Positions 1 through 6,180 of a stretch of 8,069 nt of DNA are shown here, piece after piece (the stretch's first letter is position 1; every line of letters begins with the position of its first letter). Source of the DNA: Cytophagales bacterium (GTDB taxonomy: Bacteria > Bacteroidota > Bacteroidia > Cytophagales > UBA9547); the NCBI GenBank assembly GCA_013298205.1, contig JAAFJZ010000101.1:1-8069 (forward strand), given 5' to 3'. Under the pieces are notes generated by a model. It was not told the origin of the DNA. It saw only the letters and a list, made by a program, of their open reading frames with translations, and ran no database searches. The position numbers and the translations under genes were made by a program.

Positions 1-1104
1 ATTGACAGAAGCTCCTAAATTTTTGGGAACAGTCCATGTTCCATCATTTTTAATGAAACTTACATAAATATCTTTTGAACCATAACCTTCTTCTCTTTCT
101 AAGGTAGAAAGTAATATTCTGCCACTATTGGAGATTGAAAATTCATTGTATTCATTTCGGTTATAAAATTTATCTATTTTAATCTTTTCAGGAAATGACC
201 AACCATTGGCTGTTTTTTTAGAAAAAGACAAACCCTCACCCATCGTCCCATTCAAATTGTAACTATTCATTACATACATTATATTACCGTCTGGAGATAC
301 TGTAATTGGGCTATTAAAACTTTTATTATTAATTGGTGGGCCTATGTTTTGGGCTTCGGTCCAGCTTTCATCATCTAACATATTAGATTGATAAATATCA
401 TCTGCCCCATTAATTATGTTGCCTGGATCATCTCTTCTTGAGAAAAAAAGCGATTTACCATCTGCAGAAATGACTGGAAGTAATTCTGGAAATTTAGTAT
501 TTATATTTTTACCTAGGTTTTCTGGCATTTTATCAAATATTAAATCTTTTGATAAATTAATTTGTGCAGACATAATCATTTCTTTGTCAATGATAGCAAC
601 AGCATCTATTTGTGAACCTTCAATATTTAGATTATCTAAATAAATTTTCAAAGATTTTACCAAATAAGGAGTCTTTTCGATAACAATATTTCTAACCAAA
701 TGAGTACCAGCTTTTTCTGATAAATCAAATTTTTTAACAACATATTCTTTTCCCTTTGTATCAAAAAGCGAAATTTTGGTTATTGAACCCGATTTGTAGT
801 TTTCAAAAACACTAATTTGCTTCACATACATAGGAGATTCATAGGCAACTTTAATGAATTGTTTCTTTTTTTTTCCTTTTTCTTCAGGGTAATCTGGTCT
901 CCAAGCTGAAAAATTACTTCCACCTTGAGGCATTGAATTGGGCTTTCCCAAGATTTGTAAGGCAGAAAACCGTTTTTCTTCAGTCTGTGAAGAAAACTCT
1001 AATACTTTATTTGCCCATTCAATATTAGCATCTTGTGCTATAGAAGTATAGCTATGAAAGTAAAGAAACGTTAGAAAAGATAATATAACTTTAAATCTTA
1101 TCAC
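1..1104 (-). CDS. Secreted PD40 (WD40-like) beta-propeller protein with discoidin-like N-terminus, 3' end outside window
   Basis: The visible part is 368 codons, open to the window edge. I chose the GTG start at 1104 because it gives a clean signal peptide (about residues 1-23, hydrophobic core then SIAQ) and a 4-nt GTGA overlap with the stop of the upstream gene. Residues ~50-175 look like the discoidin/F5-8-like region common in Bacteroidetes surface proteins: an LGKPN...PQGGSNFSAW motif, then beta-strands such as FIKVAYESPMYVKQISVFE. From ~200 onward there are PD40-type blades with 'ISADGKSLFFSRRDD..DDIY', 'VSPDGNIMYVMNS' and 'ISNSGRILLSTLERE..KDIYV'. Related proteins often end in an OmpA-like peptidoglycan-binding domain, which would lie outside this window. 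Inferred role: an exported or envelope-anchored binding protein, probably co-expressed with the membrane regulator before it. The domain calls are fairly secure; the ligand and function are unknown. A run of nine A residues lies in the coding strand (866-874). Confidence 0.85.
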   Translation of the reverse strand, partial: MIRFKVILSFLTFLYFHSYTSIAQDANIEWANKVLEFSSQTEEKRFSALQILGKPNSMPQGGSNFSAWRPDYPEEKGKKKKQFIKVAYESPMYVKQISVFENYKSGSITKISLFDTKGKEYVVKKFDLSEKAGTHLVRNIVIEKTPYLVKSLKIYLDNLNIEGSQIDAVAIIDKEMIMSAQINLSKDLIFDKMPENLGKNINTKFPELLPVISADGKSLFFSRRDDPGNIINGADDIYQSNMLDDESWTEAQNIGPPINNKSFNSPITVSPDGNIMYVMNSYNLNGTMGEGLSFSKKTANGWSFPEKIKIDKFYNRNEYNEFSISNSGRILLSTLEREEGYGSKDIYVSFIKNDGTWTVPKNLGASVN

Positions 1105-2870
1105 GATTTTAAACTCATTAAATTCTTGTTTGATTGAGCTTCCATAAATTCTTTTGGCGTACAATTCGTTTGCTTTTTGAATGCTGTATAAAAAGTATTT
1201 TTATTAAAAAAACCACATTTTTGAGATATTCCTTCAATAGTTAAATTAAAATATTCATCACTTATCAACATTTCTTTAGCTTCATTAATTCTAAAAGTGT
1301 TAATATAGTCCGAAAATCTTTGATTTTCAAATTTATTAATCATGGCAGAAAGTATATATGATTGTGTACCTGTTAAAACAGCTAATTTTTTAATGCACAA
1401 CTCTGAATCCAAATAGTGCTTTTCATTTATGATTTGATTTTTAACTTTTTCTTTTAATTCTAAATATTCATAATATTGCTTCTCCCCTAATTCTTCTTTG
1501 ATTTCATCTTTAGTCTTTTTAACTTTTTCATTTTTGTTATTCAAAGGTATATTTTCTTTTAAATTTAAATCTATATTTTCACCTTGAATTTCAGGAATTT
1601 TATTTTTTTGGGCTTCAATCATTTCTTTTTCTATTTCTTGAAGTTTTGATTCAAGCAATGTAGCTTCCTTTACTTTATGATGAATCTTTTTAATAATTGC
1701 ATAAAAAAGAATTCCGACTTCTATCGTAATGGCTAAAGGAAAAGAATAAAAAAGTAAAGGATGGTATGGAATTATATTGTAATTTTTTAATATTAATACC
1801 AAAGAAAATAAGCAAATTGGAATAAAAGAATATGCCAAATATTTAACATTATCAGATTTATCATTAATTCCTTTTTTGATATAATAAAAAATTATACATA
1901 AACCTAATAAATAGAAGTAAGTTAAAAAAGTAACCAACTTACTGATTACCAAATCATTATTAATGAAAATAAAAAAAGAAAGGAAAAGAATGGAGAAAAT
2001 AAAAAAGTAAATTGAACTAATTTTAACAGTAAAGTTTTTAAAAGTTACATTTTTTGGAGTCAAAAAATGTTCTATAAAATTAATAAAGCTAGTAATGGCA
2101 AGCATTGCAAATAGTGCTTTCGAAATATATGCCATAGTTGAAGAATTGGGCCATAAATATTTATATGCCCAACCTTCATTTGATAAAATGACCATAAAAA
2201 TACAACACAAATAAAAAGAATAATAATAAAATACGTTCATTCTTAAAATAAATCCTGTTGTTATTGCTACTAAAATTACTAAAAACAATAACACAAAAAA
2301 TACTATATTAATTAAGGTTATTTTTTGTAAATAATTTTCAAAACTCATTTTGTTTTTTAAATAAAAAGAAGCGTTCAATGAGCCAGCTTTGTTATTCATT
2401 CTTACATAAACTTGATAATAATTATCCTTTTTAAATTCCAAGTTACTATTAAACAAATGGTAAGAATCTTCTCTTTGATTAAATGGCACATCTATTCCTG
2501 AAGCTGTATGTTTTATTACTTTTCCTTCTTTGACCCAATAAAAATCTACTTGGTTACTATTAGGAAAATCAGTAAAAAGATAAACGTTTTGATTGTCTTG
2601 AGCAAATATATTTATTTTAAACCATGTTGGTTTTGAATCATAACCTAGTTGGAAGTTAGATTTATTTTGTAATTCAAAACTTGATGTCGATAAAATTAAG
2701 CATTCAATTTTATCGCAATTTTCATTATTAATTTTTTTATAAATATAACCTTTTAAAGAGATTTCAGATTGATTTGAAACCATAATGATTTCTGATTTAG
2801 AGAAAACACTTGAAAAAAAAACTGTATGAAAAATGAAAATTAATAGTACAAACAGTGTTGATTTATTCAT
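1101..2870 (-). CDS. Membrane-embedded AraC-type transcription factor: DISMED2-like sensor, 7TM-DISM and C-terminal HTH
   Basis: A 589-residue protein. Residues 1-24 are a signal peptide. Residues ~30-175 form a beta-rich extracellular region with 7TMR-DISMED2 features (PTWFKINIF...VYLFTDFPNSNQVDFYW). Seven hydrophobic helices follow at about 184-208, 212-232, 246-268, 285-304, 311-331, 343-362 and 371-395, as in 7TM-DISM receptors. A charged coiled-coil/linker spans ~396-485. An AraC/HTH_18 domain covers ~487-580, with first helix-turn-helix LAVLTGTQSYILSAMINKF and the second ending CGFFNKNTFYTAFKKQ and CTPKEFME, close to the family consensus. 7TM-DISM proteins normally carry histidine kinase, cyclase or similar outputs; here the output is a DNA-binding domain, so the protein probably senses outside and binds DNA from the membrane. 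It overlaps the following PD40 gene by 4 nt (GTGA). Only 24 nt separate its ATG from a terminator-like hairpin, so no full promoter fits there. Ligand and targets are unknown. Confidence 0.9.
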   Translation of the reverse strand: MNKSTLFVLLIFIFHTVFFSSVFSKSEIIMVSNQSEISLKGYIYKKINNENCDKIECLILSTSSFELQNKSNFQLGYDSKPTWFKINIFAQDNQNVYLFTDFPNSNQVDFYWVKEGKVIKHTASGIDVPFNQREDSYHLFNSNLEFKKDNYYQVYVRMNNKAGSLNASFYLKNKMSFENYLQKITLINIVFFVLLFLVILVAITTGFILRMNVFYYYSFYLCCIFMVILSNEGWAYKYLWPNSSTMAYISKALFAMLAITSFINFIEHFLTPKNVTFKNFTVKISSIYFFIFSILFLSFFIFINNDLVISKLVTFLTYFYLLGLCIIFYYIKKGINDKSDNVKYLAYSFIPICLFSLVLILKNYNIIPYHPLLFYSFPLAITIEVGILFYAIIKKIHHKVKEATLLESKLQEIEKEMIEAQKNKIPEIQGENIDLNLKENIPLNNKNEKVKKTKDEIKEELGEKQYYEYLELKEKVKNQIINEKHYLDSELCIKKLAVLTGTQSYILSAMINKFENQRFSDYINTFRINEAKEMLISDEYFNLTIEGISQKCGFFNKNTFYTAFKKQTNCTPKEFMEAQSNKNLMSLKS

Positions 2871-2893
2871 GAAAATAATTAATGATGAAAATT

Positions 2894-2924
2894 AAAAAGG
2901 GTGTAAATATATATCTACACCCTT
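2894..2924 (-). terminator. Intrinsic terminator/attenuator downstream of the yqhA-like gene
   Basis: On the minus strand a perfect 9-bp stem (AAGGGTGTA / TACACCCTT; arms 2916-2924 and 2897-2905, 10-nt AT loop) runs directly into a T tract (2898-2894, partly within the stem) and more T-rich sequence. It starts 7 nt after the yqhA-like stop codon and ends 24 nt before the ATG of the 7TM-AraC gene. It therefore either ends the yqhA transcript or works as a leaky attenuator before the sensor gene. Confidence 0.75.
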
Positions 2925-2931
2925 AAAATTT

Positions 2932-3525
2932 TTAATGCGGTCGGTGGTTTTCCAAAGCTTTTTCTACCAATGCAAGCAATAAAGCAGATAAAATGAAAAC
3001 TAAATGAATTACGATTTCAACATAAATACCTTCATAAGTTTCTAAAACGGCTTCTTCACGAATATTTATAAAAGTTTTTAACAAATGGACTCCAGATATA
3101 GAAGCTAATGAAGTAGCTAATTTGATTTTTAAAATTCCTGCATCCATATTTTCTAACCACAAGGGTTTGTCTTCATGATGAGAAACGTCAATATTACTTG
3201 TAAAAATAGAATACCCTCCAATGATAACCATTATTACAAGATTAATTACCATAGTAATATCCACAAGAGACAAAATACCAAGCATTAACTTTACTTCGGT
3301 CATTTCTTGTATGTTGCTGTATAAATGAAATAGTTCTATAAAAAATTTGTAAACATACATTGCTGAACCAAAAACTAACCCCATGTACATCGGAGCTTGA
3401 ATCCATCTACTCCAAAATATGAAGCTTTCTGAGACATCTTCTATAAACCCAAAAAAAGGATTTTTTTTAAACGGACTGGCTTTGGGTTTTGGTTTTGGGT
3501 GTTCTTCGTGAGGATCTTGAGACAT
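2932..3525 (-). CDS. yqhA: YqhA/UPF0114 family inner-membrane protein
   Basis: A 197-residue integral membrane protein of the UPF0114 (TIGR00645, E. coli YqhA) family. The core matches what I recall of YqhA: SRWIQAPMYMGLVFG near residue 39, FFIELFHLYSNI, LSLVDITMVINLVIMVIIGGY, 'WLENMDAGILKIKLATSLASISGVHLLKTF' (split here around residues 123-152) and IVIHLVFILSALLLALVEK. Membrane segments lie at about 44-65, 83-105, 132-152 and 166-187. It is longer than the roughly 164-residue E. coli protein because of a hydrophilic N-terminal extension rich in His, Pro and Lys (residues 1-25). The biochemical function of the family is not established to my knowledge. A TAATTTTG box lies upstream at 3589-3582 and a hairpin terminator follows, so it may be its own transcription unit. 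Confidence 0.9.
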   Translation of the reverse strand: MSQDPHEEHPKPKPKASPFKKNPFFGFIEDVSESFIFWSRWIQAPMYMGLVFGSAMYVYKFFIELFHLYSNIQEMTEVKLMLGILSLVDITMVINLVIMVIIGGYSIFTSNIDVSHHEDKPLWLENMDAGILKIKLATSLASISGVHLLKTFINIREEAVLETYEGIYVEIVIHLVFILSALLLALVEKALENHRPH

Positions 3526-3581
3526 GGTTAGATTTATAATTGATTAATGATGCTTTAGGTTAATATGTAACTTTTATTTGC

Positions 3582-3615
3582 CAAAATTAATTAGCTTAAT
3601 ATTAATTTAAAGCAA
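3582..3615 (-). promoter_or_regulatory. Predicted flavobacterial promoter for the yqhA-like gene
   Basis: On the minus strand, TAATTTTG (3589-3582) fits the TAnnTTTG -7 consensus. A TTG (3615-3613) lies 23 nt upstream, at the long end of the reported TTG-to-TAnnTTTG spacing. Transcription would start near 3575, giving a leader of about 50 nt before the ATG at 3525. The -7 match is good and the -33 match is weak because of its distance. Confidence 0.5.
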
Positions 3616-3617
3616 AT

Positions 3618-3634
3618 TGTTAAAAATTTTAACA
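3618..3634. repeat. 17-nt palindrome in the divergent intergenic region
   Basis: TGTTAAAAATTTTAACA is a perfect dyad with 8-bp arms around a single central base. It overlaps nothing coding and lies just upstream of the predicted yqhA -33 element. It could be an operator for the minus-strand unit, but it is A+T rich, so chance is a real alternative. Confidence 0.4.
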
Positions 3635-3680
3635 GAAAAAGATAAAAAACATTTTTAGTTGCTTAAAATCAAGAAAATAA

Positions 3681-3703
3681 TTTTATACAAAAACTGTATA
3701 AAA
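3681..3703. repeat. Inverted repeat with 8-bp arms, possible operator
   Basis: TTTTATAC (3681-3688) and GTATAAAA (3696-3703) are exact reverse complements separated by 7 nt. The element lies in the 264-bp gap between divergent genes, about 33 bp upstream of the -33 box of the DUF2141 gene, where an activator or repressor could bind. There is no T-rich tail in either direction to suggest a terminator. Confidence 0.4.
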
Positions 3704-3723
3704 AGTAATTTAACGAATTTCTT

Positions 3724-3733
3724 AACCTAGGTT
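3724..3733. repeat. 10-bp palindrome AACCTAGGTT next to the -33 box
   Basis: AACCTAGGTT is a perfect 10-bp palindrome ending two bases before the TTG of the DUF2141 promoter. It includes the rare CCTAGG hexamer. Its placement suits a regulator contacting RNA polymerase, but a 10-bp palindrome alone is weak evidence. Confidence 0.35.
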
Positions 3734-3735
3734 CA

Positions 3736-3766
3736 TTGTTTAAAGTTTAGTCAGTCAATAATTTTG
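3736..3766 (+). promoter_or_regulatory. Predicted flavobacterial promoter for the DUF2141-DoxX operon
   Basis: TTG (3736-3738), a 20-nt spacer and TAATTTTG (3759-3766) match the Bacteroidetes -33/-7 consensus in both sequence and spacing. A start near 3772-3774 leaves a leader of about 16-18 nt before the ATG at 3790. There is no Shine-Dalgarno motif; the AT-rich leader is normal for this phylum. This is the best promoter in the window. Confidence 0.7.
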
Positions 3767-3789
3767 TGGCTTACTAAACAAATTTTAAA

Positions 3790-4227
3790 ATGAAAATAAA
3801 TAAGAAAATTTCGCTGACGCTTTCTCTTAGTGTTCTTGTCGCATTTAGCAGTTTTAGCCAAGAAAATAAGCAGGTCGTTAAAGTAACAAATCTCGACAAA
3901 GTAAAAGGTATTTTATATATTGGTTGGTACAATCAATCAGAAGCTTTTAGGGTAAATGAAAAGGCAATTTATCGCGAGAAAATTGTGGTTAATAACCAAA
4001 CCGAATGGAACGTAGTATTTAAAAATATTCCCAAAGGAAAATATGCTATTGCGGTATTTTTAGACGAAAATGACAATTATAAACTCGATAAAAATATATT
4101 CGGAGTTCCGAAAGAAAAATATGGATTTTCTAATAATATATTGCCAAGCTTAAGAGCAGCAACTTTTGAAGAATCTGCTTTTGAATTGACCCAACAAGAT
4201 ATAATTATCAATATAAAATTGAAATAA
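3790..4227 (+). CDS. Secreted DUF2141 domain protein
   Basis: A 145-residue protein with a signal peptide at residues 1-23 (Lys-rich N-terminus, hydrophobic stretch, SFSQ cleavage region). The rest is a single DUF2141 domain. Its hallmarks are VKVTNLDKVKGILYIGWYN near the N-terminus, FKNIPKGKYAIAVFLDENDN around 77-96, then KLDKNIFGVPKEKYGFSNN around 98-116. The D-x-N-x-N acidic loop could bind a metal such as calcium, but that is inference. Length is normal for the family. Members are expected in the periplasm or at the outer membrane; their function is not known. The gene follows a strong predicted promoter and is 5 nt from the DoxX-like gene, so the two are almost certainly co-transcribed. 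Confidence 0.88.
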   Translation: MKINKKISLTLSLSVLVAFSSFSQENKQVVKVTNLDKVKGILYIGWYNQSEAFRVNEKAIYREKIVVNNQTEWNVVFKNIPKGKYAIAVFLDENDNYKLDKNIFGVPKEKYGFSNNILPSLRAATFEESAFELTQQDIIINIKLK

Positions 4228-4232
4228 AGTCT

Positions 4233-4685
4233 ATGAAACCATTAATCGTTTTACTGAGCGTATTTTTGATTTCTATTTTTATTATAAAATTAGCATTTCA
4301 AAAATACGACCTCTTTTTATCCGCTAGAATTGGAATGTGTGCCATGTTGTTTTTTACCGCAATAGGTCATTTTGCGTTCACAAAAGGGATGGCAATGATG
4401 TTGCCACCCATCGTTCCATTAAAAACAGAAGTCATTTACCTAACCGGGTTTCTAGAAATTTTACTTGGACTTTGTTTATTAATCCCAAGATTAAGCATTT
4501 ATTCAGGATGGGCAATTATTCTGTTTTTATTACTTTTGCTTCCCGCAAATATATATGCAGCCATCAAACATATTGACTATCAAAAAGCAACGTATGATGG
4601 CAATGGATTGGTTTATTTGTGGTTTAGAATACCTTTGCAAATCTTTTTTATCGTTTGGACATATATATCCGCTATCAAAATTTAG
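4233..4685 (+). CDS. DoxX-like small membrane protein
   Basis: A 150-residue protein of the DoxX/DoxX-like superfamily. Hydrophobic segments lie at about 3-22, 30-50, 65-85, 90-110 and 125-147. Family features are the conserved helix MLFFTAIGHF followed by a G-x-x-x-x-x-P-P loop (KGMAMMLPPIVPLKTEVIYLTG, residues 51-72), EILLGLCLLIPR and LLPANIYAAIKH. The superfamily is often linked to quinone or sulfur redox chemistry in membranes, but members like this one have no defined reaction, so none is assigned. The start is the first ATG, 5 nt after the DUF2141 stop, implying a two-gene operon of an exported protein and a membrane protein. The TAG stop at 4683-4685 is followed one base later by the ATG of a short ORF. 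Confidence 0.85.
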   Translation: MKPLIVLLSVFLISIFIIKLAFQKYDLFLSARIGMCAMLFFTAIGHFAFTKGMAMMLPPIVPLKTEVIYLTGFLEILLGLCLLIPRLSIYSGWAIILFLLLLLPANIYAAIKHIDYQKATYDGNGLVYLWFRIPLQIFFIVWTYISAIKI

Positions 4686-4686
4686 T

Positions 4687-4797
4687 ATGCAAATAAAAAA
4701 TATTCGATTTGAAAGCAATATTGGCAAAACAAAACTGTTAAGATTCATTCAAAGAATTTCACCAAAATTTGCAGATAATTTATTGAAAAATGGGTGA
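4687..4797 (+). CDS. Possible 36-residue small protein or gene remnant after doxX-like
   Basis: This short ORF begins one base after the DoxX-like stop codon and ends 6 nt before a terminator stem. It therefore lies inside the same transcript and fills the only space between the two. The product is basic (many Lys and Arg) with a plausible amphipathic stretch, KLLRFIQRISPKFADNLLKN. I do not recognise it. The C-terminal half reads like the tail of a larger protein, so it may be the degraded 3' end of a lost gene rather than a functional small protein. Tight packing against doxX is the only positive evidence. Confidence 0.35.
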   Translation: MQIKNIRFESNIGKTKLLRFIQRISPKFADNLLKNG

Positions 4798-4803
4798 TTT
4801 ATT

Positions 4804-4854
4804 AAACACTTTTATAATTCATTTATTAAATTATTAGAAAGGTGTTTTATTTTT
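4804..4854 (+). terminator. Intrinsic terminator of the DUF2141-DoxX operon
   Basis: The outer stem AAACACTTTT (4804-4813) pairs with AAAGGTGTTT (4838-4847) over 10 bp with one G-U pair. An inner stem ATAATT / AATTAT (4814-4819 and 4829-4834) extends it across a 3-nt bulge. A T-rich tract, TATTTTT, follows at 4848-4854. Position just after the last plus-strand ORF of the operon fits a rho-independent terminator and separates it from the AraC gene. Confidence 0.75.
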
Positions 4855-4893
4855 AAAAAAAGAACATCAATGTTTTAAAGTGACAATATACCA

Positions 4894-5709
4894 ATGATTC
4901 CTAAAATATTTAAACCAACGAGCGAATTAGCTGAATTTGTTATGTGCTACTGGACATTGGAAAGTGCAAAAGAAGATACACCCCTTAAAAATACGATTGT
5001 CCCAGACGGAACGATGAAGCTAATTTTTCATTATGGTGAAACTTATAAGCACCACACTAAAAATGGGGAAAGCATAATCTTGCCAAAATGCTTTTTAATT
5101 GGACAATTGACACAACCATATATAGTTGAACCACTCGGAATTACAGGCTCCTTTGTAGTTAGATTTCACCCAAACGGCTTTTTACCTTTTTCAACAATTC
5201 CGATAAAAGAAATGGAAAATACGGCTATTCCACTTGATAAATTATTTGGAAAAGAAGGTGCAGAAATTGGAGAAAAAATTTTAAATGCCAACACTATATC
5301 GGAAAGGATAAATCTTATCGAAACATTTTTGCTAAAAAAATTGGCTGCTAAAAAAAACATAGACTATATTATAAAATCAACGGTTGAAATTATTTTAAAA
5401 GCTAATGGACAATTCTCTGTAAATGAACTTTCGCAACAGAGTAATATGAACCGCAGACAATTGACACGAAAATTTTCGTCAGCTATTGGTTTAAGCCCAA
5501 AACAGCTTTCAAAAACCATAAGAATACAAGCTACCTTAAAAAAATTATTGACAGAGGAGGTTAAAAGCCTTACTGATTTGGCTTACGAGAACGAATATTT
5601 TGACCAAGCACATTTTATTAAAGATTTTAAAGAATTTACAGGGCTAACCCCAAAAGAATTTTATGGTGATAATTTAAAAATGTCCTTGATTTTTGATGGT
5701 AAAGTTTGA
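4894..5709 (+). CDS. AraC-family transcriptional regulator (DUF6597-like N-terminus)
   Basis: A 271-residue cytoplasmic regulator. Residues ~1-105 match the DUF6597-type N-terminal domain common in Bacteroidetes AraC proteins: FKPTSELAEFVMCYWTLE, IVPDGTMKLIFHYG and FLIGQLTQPYIVEP, then a GSFVVRFHPNGFLPF strand. Residues ~170-260 are the HTH_18/AraC DNA-binding domain, with first HTH FSVNELSQQSNMNRRQLTRKF and a second ending EYFDQAHFIKDFKEFTGLTPKEFY. There is no membrane segment. The ATG at 4894 gives the usual family start; I found no TAnnTTTG box in the 40 nt before it. The gene lies immediately upstream of a VOC protein and a TfoX-domain protein on the same strand, making these likely targets or functional partners. 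The inducer is unknown. Confidence 0.9.
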   Translation: MIPKIFKPTSELAEFVMCYWTLESAKEDTPLKNTIVPDGTMKLIFHYGETYKHHTKNGESIILPKCFLIGQLTQPYIVEPLGITGSFVVRFHPNGFLPFSTIPIKEMENTAIPLDKLFGKEGAEIGEKILNANTISERINLIETFLLKKLAAKKNIDYIIKSTVEIILKANGQFSVNELSQQSNMNRRQLTRKFSSAIGLSPKQLSKTIRIQATLKKLLTEEVKSLTDLAYENEYFDQAHFIKDFKEFTGLTPKEFYGDNLKMSLIFDGKV

Positions 5710-5725
5710 GGTTGTCCCATTTTTA

Positions 5726-5775
5726 CAATTTTGTCGTTTTTAGTTGTAGCATTTTTGCAACGCAATTTTGCAAAA
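5726..5775 (+). promoter_or_regulatory. Repeated CAWTTTTG boxes upstream of the VOC gene
   Basis: Three near-identical octamers, CAATTTTG (5726-5733), CATTTTTG (5750-5757) and CAATTTTG (5763-5770), lie in the 87-nt gap before the VOC start. The last two extend to TTTTGCAA direct repeats 13 bp apart, and TTTTGCAAAA (5766-5775) is palindromic. Each differs from the TAnnTTTG -7 box by its first base. They may be a promoter, a regulator site for the neighbouring AraC protein, or both. TTG triplets 16 nt upstream of the second and third boxes are slightly too close for the usual spacing. Confidence 0.35.
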
Positions 5776-5796
5776 AAAAATAAATTTATAAATAAA

Positions 5797-6171
5797 ATGG
5801 CAAATGTAAATCCAGTAGGTTGGTTCGATATTCATGTATCAAACATAGACCGAGCAAAAAAATTCTATGAAACCGTGTTCAACATTCAACTTGTTGACCT
5901 GCCTATTGAATGGGGCAAACAATCGCTTTTTCCTTTCAATCAAGAAGGTGCAAATATTTCTGGTGCCTTAGTAGAAAAAGCAGAGATGACACCCAACGGA
6001 AACAATACAATAGTTTATTTTGAAACGGAAGACTGCACTGCGGAAGAAAAAAGAATTGAAAAAGCAGGCGGGAAAGTAGTAAGACCTAAAATGAATATTG
6101 GCGAGTTTGGCTGTGTTTCCATATTTATTGATACCGAAGGAAATACAATCGGACTTCACTCTCGAAATTAA
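5797..6171 (+). CDS. VOC family (glyoxalase/bleomycin-resistance fold) protein
   Basis: A 124-residue single VOC domain from the ATG at 5797. An in-frame TTG at 5731 would add 22 poorly conserved residues, so I rejected it; homologues start close to MANVNPVGWFDIHV. Visible features: the first beta strand with a potential metal ligand (WFDIHVSNIDRAKKFYE, His13), the YFETEDCTAEEKRIEKAGG middle helix, and a final strand GCVSIFIDTEGNTIGLHS carrying candidate metal-binding or active-site positions. The protein resembles the COG3324-type small glyoxalase-related proteins; the substrate cannot be told from sequence. Length is normal. It lies 9 nt before the TfoX-domain gene, so the two share a transcript, probably under the AraC regulator upstream. 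Confidence 0.88.
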   Translation: MANVNPVGWFDIHVSNIDRAKKFYETVFNIQLVDLPIEWGKQSLFPFNQEGANISGALVEKAEMTPNGNNTIVYFETEDCTAEEKRIEKAGGKVVRPKMNIGEFGCVSIFIDTEGNTIGLHSRN

Positions 6172-6180
6172 TTTTTAACA

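Noticed and set aside
416..643. Plus-strand open frame of 75 codons
   Set aside because: It lies antisense inside the PD40 gene, whose reading frame has clear domain motifs; the product shows no family signature.
4337..4576. Open frames overlapping the DoxX-like gene on both strands
   Set aside because: They are out-of-frame shadows of a well-supported membrane protein; their translations resemble no family.
5731..5796. TTG-initiated N-terminal extension of the VOC protein
   Set aside because: The extra 22 residues precede the conserved first strand, contain promoter-like repeats at the DNA level, and a good ATG follows at 5797.
5968..6159. Minus-strand open frame inside the VOC gene
   Set aside because: It is antisense to a gene with clear VOC motifs and has no start context or family similarity.
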